Assembly: GCA_905221605.1 (NCBI GenBank)
Contig: CAJNDS010001079.1
Span: 248,001 to 312,000, forward strand
Length of the DNA stretch: 64,000 nt
Direction of reading: 5' to 3'
Origin: Symbiodinium natans
Taxonomy: Eukaryota; Sar; Dinophyceae; Suessiales; Symbiodiniaceae
Positions 47,293-56,472 of the stretch are shown in pieces. The translations under genes and the position numbers were made by a program. The notes below the pieces were generated by a model. That model had not been told where the DNA came from. It made no database searches and saw nothing but the letters and a program-made list of their open reading frames with translations. Each line of letters begins with the position of its first letter. Position 1 is the stretch's first letter.

Positions 47293-47501
47293 CCCCAAAC
47301 CCCCCCACACACCCCCCAAACCCGAAACCCCCCCCCAAAAACCCCCCCCCGACAACCCCCCCCCCACCCAGATAGAGCCCCGAACTGTCCATCAGGCTTA
47401 GTATTGAGCTGGAACCCCCAAACCAAGACTCATTAAGCTGTGCGGGGCCACGTGCTTCGAAACGTCGAGCAGAAGCCCCACACGGGGTTGGGGGCTTTGG
47501 G

Positions 47502-47676
47502 TTGGGATGCTCCCCCCGTAATACCAACAGTTCGTAACTAGGGATTATCTTAGGGGGGGGGGGGGTACTATAATCCCCATTAAGGACTGTTACCCTAAAC
47601 CCTAAACCCTAAACCCTAAGCCCTAAACCCTAAATCCTAGACCCTAAACTGCTAGAATAACGGGGAGCATCCCAAG
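47502..47676. repeat. Family-A element with internal CCCTAAA array and G run
   Basis: TTGGGATGCTCCCCCCGTAA left; AACGGGGAGCATCCCAAG right. CCCTAAA units (47594-47650) interrupt the right arm just after GGACTGTTA. Confidence 0.75.
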
Positions 47677-47719
47677 CTTTTGGGGTTTAGAGAGCTTCGG
47701 GCTTCGGATCCCTGGAATC

Positions 47720-47848
47720 TCAGGGTGCCGGCCGAGGAGTACCCTAGGAATAACAAGGGTTTAGGGTTTAGGGTTTAGGGTTTAGGGTTTAGGGTTTAGG
47801 GTTTAGGGTTTAGGGTTTAGGGTTTAGGGGTCTCAGGTGCCGGCCGAG
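47720..47848. repeat. Family-C remnant fused to TTTAGGG array, flanked by a 20-bp duplication
   Basis: CAGGGTGCCGGCCGAGG (47722) and CAGGTGCCGGCCGAGG (47833) bracket GAGTACCCTAGGAATAACAA joined to eleven TTTAGGG units (47757-47828). Confidence 0.6.
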
Positions 47849-48286
47849 GTGGCCATGGTAAAGAGGCTCCCAGTCAGGGCCGCCACGACCTCACGGAGGG
47901 GCTGTGGGGGGGGAGGGGGGGGGGGGGGGGGTAACCCTAAACCCTAAACCCTAAACCCCAAACCCTAAAAACCCTAAACCCTAAACCCGAGCCGGTTCCC
48001 TGTGTCTCGGACCGCGATCTCCGAAGAGAAGAGCAGGGCCGTGAGTGCAGTGGCAGCCGTCCTGGAGGGTCGGTTCTACCGTTTCGGGCGTAGGGTTTAG
48101 AGTTTAGGGTCTAGGGTTTAGGGCTTAGGGTTTGAGGAGGGCTTGGGTCTTGGTTCTTGGTTCTTGGGTCTTGGGTGTTGGGTTTTGGGTTTTGGGTTTG
48201 GGCTCTTGGGCTTTGGGCGTTGGGCTTTGGGGTTTAGGGTGCTAGTGTGGCACCCCTGCACTCACTTCTTCGAAGGGTCTTCGGAC

Positions 48287-48404
48287 TTGCTTGAAGGTTC
48301 ATGGACAATCAGAAGTAATTAGGGCCCCAAGTACGGTAACCTATATTATAAACTCAATTAGGGCACTTAGAACCCTACTTATTACTACCCGAACCTTTCA
48401 AGCA
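48287..48404. repeat. Foldback element, family D variant
   Basis: CTTGCTTGAAGGTTCATGG left; CGAACCTTTCAAGCAG right. Confidence 0.55.
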
Positions 48405-48571
48405 GCCCCTCAGGCGCGCAGATCGGCAGCCCTGACGATGAAGTCCGTGTTCCGCTGTTGTTTTTCGGGGCGTTTAGGGTCTATAGGGGAACTGTAGCAA
48501 TAAAAACAACATTCGGGGTGCTTAGGGAGGCTTAGGGTCTATAGGGGAACTGTAGCAATAAAAACAACATG

Positions 48572-48700
48572 TCACGCAAACAAAGCCACCAAACATGCCA
48601 GAACCAGGAGCAGCGCCGGCGCTCCCCCCAGCACTCCCAATGCGAGCAGATTTTGCAGGAAAGTAGGACCCGCAAAGAAGGTCGAACATGCTATGCTGCA
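48572..48700 (-). CDS. Terminal exon of a small membrane protein, candidate
   Basis: On this strand an open frame reads CSTFFAGPTFLQN, then a hydrophobic helix (LLALGVLGGAPALLLVLACL, VALFA) and TGA at 48574-48572. The length and clean hydrophobic run look like the C-terminal helix of a single-pass membrane protein. I cannot assign a family. A nearby ATG in another frame (MVAARRILFLF) could belong to an upstream exon. A 37-bp direct duplication at 48476-48569 lies just past the stop. Confidence 0.33.
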   Translation of the reverse strand, partial: CSIACSTFFAGPTFLQNLLALGVLGGAPALLLVLACLVALFA

Positions 48701-48919
48701 CGGAAGAGAAACAGAATTCTGCGTGCAGCCACCATGCCAACTATCTAGGTCAACCCTCTAAACAGCCTTTCCACCTGACCATGTTCCCAAGTACGAGCCT
48801 CTTAAGCTTAGGCCCCCCACAAAGCGAGCAGCGCTGCAATGCGTCCGCGAGACCACTCGGGGCTCATCTGCCCGCAAAAGCCAGCTGCTTATCGTTTTGT
48901 CTTAGGATTTTGGGTTAAG

Positions 48920-50130
48920 GGTTTAGGGTTTAGGGTTTAGGGTTTAGGGTTTAGGGTTTAGGGTTTAGGGTTTAGGGTTTAGGTTATTGCTATTAGTATC
49001 TTTATTCTGATGATTCCTATGATGATTATTACCATTGTGCTTTTGTCTCGGTACTGTGATTCCTGGTCTTCTTCTTATGGTTCCTGCTTTTATTACAATT
49101 CTTGTCGCGAGTCATATTCTTCGAACTTCTACTACCAATATTGTGATTATGTTTTCGGGGGAGCTGGGGGGGATAGGGTCTCGGGTTTCGGGTTGAGACG
49201 CGTCCCACTTGCCAGAATGGTGGCTCAGGAAATGCACGTTGATGCAAAGGTGCTCCTGTTAACAGTGACTTCGGATACCCTAAACCCTAAACCCTCAACC
49301 GGGTGATTACTTTTATTCACCTGCTCCATCTCCTCGTGGCAGAAGGCGAATGCGAACGAGCACAAACGCGGCAAACAAGGAGAGCAGCGGAAGAACGGGA
49401 AGAGGCAAACCTAAACTCTGAACCCTGAAACCCTGGTTTAGGGTTTAGGGTTTAGGGTTTAGGGTTTAGGGTTTAGGGTTTAGGGTTTAGGGTTTAGGGT
49501 TTAGGGTTTAGGGTTAGGGGTTGTCTGCGGCTTTAGGGGGTTTAAGGGCCAAGGAATCGTTCTTGGGATTGTGTGTTTTTTTTGTCTTTATGTTGCCCTC
49601 ATCTCCTGGTTACCCTGAAACCCCAAAAAAAGCTAAAGCCAAAGCCCATATAAACCCTAAACCTTAAACCCCAACCCCAGACCCCCAAACCCTAAACCCT
49701 AAACCCTTCTCCAAAATCCTGACCCTAGACCCTAAACCCTGAACCCCAAACCCTAAACCCTAAACCCTAAGTAAGCCCTTCTCCAAAATCTCTGAAGGCC
49801 TCAGAAACCCCAAGCCGCCTCGCTCGGTGGCCAGATGGACACGAGAATGGCGTTCATCAGCACCCTGAGAGGCACAGGCTCCGGCAAGCTAGGGCTTAGG
49901 GTTTAGGTTTTATGGGTTTAGGGGTTTAGGGGTTTAGGGGTTTAGGGGTTTAGGGGTTTAGGGGTTTAGGGGTTTAGGGGTTTAGGGGTTTAGGGGTTTA
50001 GGGGTTTAGGGGTTTAGGGGTGTAGGGGTGTAGGGGTTTAGGGGTTTAGGGGTTTAGGGGTTTAGGGGTTTAGGGGTTTAGGGGTTTAGGGGTTTAGGGG
50101 TTTAGGGGTTTAGGGGTTTAGGGTTCAGGG
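48920..50130. other. Arrays and unique DNA; includes long TTTAGGGG block
   Basis: TTTAGGG at 48920-48985 and 49435-49515, and CCCTAAA at 49675-49775. A 215-bp TTTAGGGG octamer array of about 26 units fills 49915-50130. 48990-49310 is AT-rich and unique, with open frames on both strands but no recognisable protein. Confidence 0.6.
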
Positions 50131-50464
50131 GTTGAGGGGTTTTATCCGGCATTGGGTCACAGCGATTGAGGCATGTGTGTGTGTGGTGCAGTCACCGTGA
50201 AGGGCCGTGCCGAAAGAGCTCCCAACATCCACAGACCCTTTTTGGGAACCGAAACCATGGACCTCTGCAACCATGTCACCAGTGTTTGTTGGGTCCCTAA
50301 ACCCTAAACCCTAAACCCTAATCCCTAAACCCTAAACCCTAAACTCTAAACCCTGAAGAGTATCACCGTTCCTAGACCTTGCGTCCACTGAAGCTGCGTC
50401 GCGGACGGAGCGGTCAACTGGATCTTGACCTTTCGTCAGGCTCAGGAGCTTGGGCTGCTTGCAG

Positions 50465-50493
50465 CTACTTGGAGGTTCATGGTACGTATAACC

Positions 50494-50540
<47 letters not shown>

Positions 50541-50748
50541 GTTGTCAAAATGATGTTGCCTTTTGGGGGGGTGCCCTAAATATTAGGTGCCGTATTAACA
50601 TTTAGGGATCCAAAAAGGGACCATCATTTTGACAACCACCCATATAACTGTACTTGCCACCCACTTGTATGCCCTTGGAGTGCCCTAAGGTGGTTTTTAA
50701 TTGGGTTGCAAGTACAGCTATACTTGGGTGACCTGAACCTCCCAGTGC
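50465..50748. repeat. Family-D element with a nested family-E element
   Basis: Outer ends TACTTGGAGGTTCATGGTAC and ACTTGGGTGACCTGAACCTC. Inner element 50537-50641 with ends GTGGTTGTCAAAATGATG and CATCATTTTGACAACCAC. A (TA)n run (50496-50536) sits at the junction. Confidence 0.8.
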
Positions 50749-50764
50749 CATGAACCTTCAAGCA

Positions 50765-53700
50765 GGCTCCCACCGCTCGACCTTACAAAGATGTTTGAGC
50801 ATGGAAGACTAGCCCTATAAACCCTAAACCTCTCTGCTTTGGCAGGCAAGATGGGGCAGCTAAACCCTAAAAACCCTAAACCCTAAACCTAAACTAAACC
50901 CTAAACCCTAAACCCTAAACCCTAAACCCTAAATGGTTGCAGAGCTGCCCTGCCCTTTGGGGAAGGGGACCGAAGCCTTCCGGGGGGGGGGGGGCAAGCT
51001 TGGATCTAAATCAGAGGGGGGGGGGGGTCCTTGAAAACAGGGAGCCATTGTGGGTGTAGGGTTGAGGATAAAAGAGACCCGATATTTGGAAGGGACCTAG
51101 CTCTGGTCCCGTACTATGGGCCTGTATTTGGGGAACCCTTGCATACCCCTAAATACCCCAGGCAAGCGGCGTAAGTCAAATTGAGAAGGCCTAAATTGAG
51201 GACAACCCGCAAGCGTGACCCAAAAAAAAGGCCGATGGCTCTGGGAGCTTTCGGGTTTTTGCGCCTTCGGGTGCAACCCTAAACCCTAAACCCTAAACCC
51301 GAAACGCCCTAAACCCAGAAGGTGCACAATGCACGAACTGGCTGGGCTCTTGCAAGCACTGGGCGCCCGGCAACAAACGCGAGCGCCGACATGTGGCGGA
51401 AAAAGCGTGCCCGCCTCAGCTGCACCCCTAAACCCTAAACCCCAAACCCTAAACCCTAAACCCCAAACCCCAAACCCCAAACCCTAAACTGCAACCGCTT
51501 CTGAGCCGAACTGGAACTTCCTCGGTCTCTTTTGATATTTTGCAGTACCCGCTTGTGGCTCCTCTGAATCCAAGTGCTCATCTTGTGCGTGCATTTGGAG
51601 GGCTCCCTCTTGCTCGGGAGATGCGCATCTTGTAGCTAAGGGTACCAGAGAACCCATGGTTGCAACCCTAAACCCTAAACCCTAAACCTTAACCCTAAAC
51701 CGTAAACCTTAAACAGTAAACCTCAAAACACAGAACATGAAAACAAAAACACAAAAGCCAGGGCACGGCAGCGAGGCGAGGTTTTTTGTGACGGATGCCT
51801 GCGCTTGGGGTTCTGGGTTTGGGTTTAAGGGTTTATAAGGGTTTAATGGTTTAAGGGTTTAAGGGTTTTAAGGGTTTAGGGTTTAGGATTTTAGGGTTTA
51901 GGGTTTCCGGTTTCAAGTTCAGGGTTTAGGGATTCAATCAAGATTCGGAGCCCCTTCCCCCTCAAGGCATCGCTGGGTGGCTTGTGGCCCTAAACCCTAA
52001 ACCGTAAACCCTAAAGACCCTAAACCCCCTAAACCCTAAAGAACCTAAACCCCCTAAACCCTAAACCCTAAACCCTAAACCCTCAACCCTAAACCCTAAA
52101 CCCTACAGACCCTACATCCCGAACCTGACATATTAGGATCGCATAAAGGGTTGGTTTAAGGGATTTCTAGCACGCAACTCCTGAATTCCTTTCTAACAAC
52201 CAAGCTCGAAACTAAAGGACAGACAGAGGTGGGAAGCTTCTGTTTAGATGCGCCTCTTATACACATTTCATGCCTTTAAGTAAGCCTCTTTATTCATCCC
52301 GAACTGTCCTACCTAAAGCCCAGACCCTAAACCGTAAACCCTAAAGGCTAAACCCTAAACCCTACACCCGAAACCCAAACCCCAAACCCCAAACCCCAAA
52401 CCCCCCTTGAAGCTGCTGGTGGCACTTTGCCTCCAGATCCTCACCGAAGACAAGGTAGCCAAACACACCTAGGCCTGACGTAGAGTGGGAGGAGACTGCG
52501 ATAGGAGTTTAGGGTTTAGGGCTTGGGGCTTAGGGTGCGTTTTGGGTCCCATATAAGGATGAACTTTAGCTAATGAATCCTAGGGAAGAGACTATAAGCC
52601 TTCCTGTCTCGACAGGAAGTTCGTTGCTAGTTCATCCCAACAAAGTCAACTCCGCACAGAACTTGTCACTCATCGGGAGCTTGAAGAATATTGGACTTAG
52701 GCTTGTTTTTTTGCTGAGGGTAGCTGCCGAGGTCAGGGTCTTGGGCTGTAGGGTTGGCTTTGGGTGTAGGGTCTACGCAGCAGCACGTAATTCATGAAGT
52801 ACAAGCTGGTTGACACGGAGAGTCCCAGCTGCTGGCGTCGCGCATGCTCTAAGGAACTCAAGTATGCTCAAGGGTTTTCGGGGTTTAGTTGTATTCAAAC
52901 TCCTAAGGTCCTAAACCCCTCAACCCCTAAACGTTGGGGCACTCAAACCCCCAAACCCCTTAACCCCTAAACCCTGAAGCTGGGGCTTTCGGGGCTGCCT
53001 GAGGGTTTTGGGGGCCCCTCAGGGTGAAATGTCCCCTGCCCTAAAATCAAGGCCCTAAGCTAGCACCCTTGACTTTGAAAACCCTTTTTATGATTTCTTA
53101 AAGAACCCCTAAAGAAGTAAAAATATGGCCTTTTTGGAGTGCATTGAGGGAAACCGCTAGGGGTACGACCTTCGGGGAAGGAGTCTTCATCCCTTGACCT
53201 CAACTCCCCCACATCCAGGGGCCTCCATAGTACAAGAAGGCAAGGAAGAAAGTAAGGCCTCTGGGTAGGGTTTAGGGTCTCGGGTCTAGGGCCTAGGGTT
53301 TTGGGTTTAGGGTTTAGGTTTGAGGCTTCCCCGAAACTTCAGGGTTTAGGGTTTGGGGCGTTTAAGATTCCTGATATACCTAGCATAGAAATTATAATCC
53401 GTATTCGGGTAAGGTTTTTAGGATCAGGGGCCTTAAAAACTTTCGGGTTCCGCGGGTTCTCGCGTTTCCTTAGGCCTCGGGTGTCAGGACTCTGAGATGT
53501 CGGGTCTCAGGTTTTAGGACTTGGGCCTTAGGTCCTAAGCCCTAAACCCTAAGCCTTAACTGGGTTTAGGGTTTAGGGTTTAGGGAGTAGGGTCGAGAGT
53601 TTAGGGTTTAGGGTTTCGGGTCTAGCGCCCAAACTAAGCTCTACTGATGTGGAGCTAGCGTCTTGCTTTCTAAAACCTAAAGGGCCGAAACTCCGCTTTG

Positions 53701-55189
53701 GGTTCAGGGTTTAGAGTCTGGGTGGGGCATGGCGGAGGAACTCCCGAATCCTTAAACCCTATACCCGCAACCCTAAGCCTTAAACCCCAAACTGATGAGT
53801 TCTAAAGCCCTCTCCAAAACCTGGAGACGGGGGGTGCGGCCCTAGTCACTTTGCAAAGCAACGGCTCTGCAGACCCACAAGGAGACCGTCGATCCGAACC
53901 CATGCACCCCAGACCCTGGGTTTAGGGTTTAGGGTTTAGGGTTTAGGGGTTTAGGGGTTTGGGGTTTAGGGTTTAGGGTTTAGGGCTTAGGGTTTAGGGT
54001 TTAGGGGTTTAGGGGTTTAGGGGTTTAGGGGTTTAGGGGTTAAGGGTTTAGGGTTTAGGGTTTAGGGTTTAGGGTTTAGGGTTTAGGGTTTAGGGCTAGG
54101 CTCTAATCCCTTAAACCCCTAGACCCATACTCCCTAAACCCTGAAACCCTCGACTGTGACACCCTCAGCCCCAAATCTCTTTAAACCCCAAACTTCTAAA
54201 CCCTAAACCCTAAACCCCAAACCCCAAACCCTAAACCCTAAACCCTATCCAAGGTCAAGGGGCTTATGGAGGACCGCCATCGCCCAGGCTCCTTGGTGGC
54301 CCCCAGGATTTGGGGTTTAGGGTTTAGGGATTTTTCAGATTTGGGGCGTTTGGGGTTTTCGGGTTTGGGGTTTTGGTGTTTGGGGTTTAGCGTTTAGGTT
54401 TAGGGGTTGGGGTTTAGGGCTTTGGGCTGTAGGGTTTAAGGGTTTTGGGGTCTGGGGTTTTTGGGGTTTTGGGGTTTGGGGCTGTGGGGTTGGGGTTTGG
54501 GGTTTGAAGGTTTAGGGTTTGACAGGTTAGGGTTTAGGGTTTAGGGCCCTCTCCATGCCCTTTGCAGCTTAGGGTTTAGGGTTCATAGGGCTTAGAGGCT
54601 TAGAGGGTTTAAGGGTTTCAGTTAGCTTCAGTTACAGTAGGGCTTGTAGGGTTTTATACGGTAGGGCGCTAGGGGTTTTAGGGCCTTGTAACCCACCCCC
54701 TGAATTCCAAACCCTAAGCCCTGTAAACGCTAAACATTCAACACAAAAAGCTGAAGGATTGGGGCTTAATTTGGGTTGCTGGGTTTAGGGGTTAAGCAGC
54801 GTGCCAAAACCCTAAACCTAAGCCCTAAACCCTAGGAGTTCAGGTAAAGAGGCCGAAGCCCCGGAGTTCGAACCCCCCCCTCCCAACTCCTGAGATGTTC
54901 GGGACCTCTGAGCGTGTTGGGGTTTTAGGGCTTCGGGCTTTAGGCTTTGTAGGGCTCTCGGATCTAGGGGTCTTACGGTTTCAGGGTTCAGGGGTTAGGG
55001 GCGGAGAGTTTGGAGCACCCTTAACAGCCTAAATCCTTAAATCCCGAAACCCTAAACCCTTGAGACGAAAGGCCTTCATGCACTCGTAGACAACAGGAAA
55101 ACAAGGATGTCCTGTCAAGGCCAAGTGCATCCGCAACTGCCAGTATGCATGTTGCCAGGTTGGAGGGTTTAGGGTTCAGGGTAGATCGA
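50765..55189. other. Repeat-rich stretch without a supported gene
   Basis: Short arrays at 50860-50935, 51275-51300, 51425-51490, 51665-51720, 51985-52110, 53925-54090 and 54190-54250, plus degenerate TTTGGGG text at 54300-54540. Unique pieces (51060-51250, 52130-52330, 52550-52900, 53030-53260, 53640-53720) show no convincing exon. It separates the exon-bearing region from the retrotransposon. Confidence 0.5.
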
Positions 55190-55247
55190 GGGAACCCTAA
55201 ACCCTAAACCCTAAACCCTAAACCCTAAACCCTAAACCCTAAACCCT
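55190..55247. repeat. CCCTAAA array at the left edge of the retrotransposon
   Basis: Eight perfect units directly abutting element-like sequence at 55248, with no visible long terminal repeat or target duplication between them. Confidence 0.9.
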
Positions 55248-55526
55248 ATGCGGAGCTGCAGCTGGTATTGTAGAAAGGAGTTAGTGTTGGGAGTTGGAAG
55301 GGTCAACGTACCCGGAAATCTTTTATGGCTCAAGAACTTGGGCATGCGCCTTGAAGAAAGAAGTGTGTGTTGGTTTTGGTTTGGTGTTGGTTGGTCCAGG
55401 GGATCAAGGGCTTCTGTTGGGGTTGACTGTTTTGTTCCCTGTCCTCCTTCGGTTGCCCCCCGTAGGTTATGAGCCCAAATTAGGCTTCCTGCGGAATAGG
55501 TAAAGATTTTTCGTTTGTTTAACGCC

Positions 55527-56472
55527 ATGGACATGATGCGGCGTCGCTCTGAGCCTGGACTGTCGCCAACGGCCAATGAAGCCGAAGGAAATCGTGGTGA
55601 TGGGGGGTGAAGAACGACAACAAATGGTACAAGCGCTGACAGATGGTAGGGAGGTTGCAATGATACAACCAACGCCTCAGGTGGAAAACGAAGTGGTTCC
55701 GGTTCCAGCAGCAAATCCTTTCTGGAGCGAGCGGGCTCAAGAAGAAATGAGACTGAGGCAATCAAGGCCGGCAAGTCTTCCTGCGAGCGGAGGGGATAGA
55801 AGTGGTGAAGGTACGAGGAGGCCGCCTTCGCTGCAAGATCTTTTGGGTCAGGAACCTGCACCTGTTGAGAGACCGTCGTCAGGCTTAATGGGCCAGATGG
55901 AACGAGGTACTATTGGTGGAGTGCAAGCAGACGAAGAGCTCATTCCTGATGTTGGTGGTGAAGAACAAAGTGAAGATATGGCGGTGGTAAAGCGTGCGCT
56001 GAAAGAGTTGCTTGTGCAAACAAAGGAGCTGGGGAACAGGTTGCATCGGGTGGAGGAGAAAAGCTATACCTCTGCTGCATCTGGGTCAGCTTCGAGAGCA
56101 CGGAGCACTGGAGTGGTGGACGCAAACACTGCATATCCTCTAGGAATGACTCCAGAGAAGCAGTACCTGCCAGGACAAGTTTTCTACACGGATGGTATGG
56201 GTGGTTTTTGGACTGTGTTGCCTGATGGGACATGGCTGCCTATTGAGGGCTACGACCTGCCAAAGGGTTGTGATCTTCAATCCTTGCCTGGGTCCAGGAA
56301 GGGGGATGTTCAAGTGGAGGATGAAAAAGAAGTGCCAATGATGCATGTAGCTGAAGGGAAGAAACCCTCCAGATTGCCTCCATTGAATTACCCCACGGGA
56401 GGTCCTGCAAGTGGTGGATATGCAAGTGGACCACCTGGTTTAACACATGTTCCGATTACTTCCTTGCCACAG
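55527..56472 (+). CDS. Retrotransposon polyprotein, gag N-terminal part
   Basis: The likely start is ATG 55527 (MDMMRRRSEPGLSPTANEAE). That frame must shift by one at a run of six G (55602-55607) to enter the main frame, which is open from 55576 and reads EERQQMVQALTDGREV and onward. The segment is rich in E, P and S, with a possible coiled coil around KRALKELLVQTKELGNRLHR. It then has a YLPGQVFYTDGMGGFW stretch typical of low-complexity gag N-termini. The frame is left near 56440-56470: either a one-base deletion, or removal of a 35-nt GT..AG stretch (56438-56472), which would restore the frame but is very short for an intron. The open frame runs on out of register to 56628. Confidence 0.7.

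Noticed and set aside
47082-47527. Open frames of 80-144 codons on both strands
   Set aside because: They are products of G-rich and C-rich low-complexity tracts, with poly-proline or poly-glycine composition and no domain.
54840-54900. tRNA-like sequence (GGAGTTCGAACCCC)
   Set aside because: No cloverleaf can be drawn around the T-loop-like motif.
55232-55861. 209-codon minus-strand frame opposite the retrotransposon leader and gag
   Set aside because: It is antisense to gag coding sequence and lacks any domain; a shadow frame.
56438-56472. True intron in gag
   Set aside because: It has GT and AG ends and restores the frame, but 35 nt is too short to accept without a transcript; a small indel is simpler.
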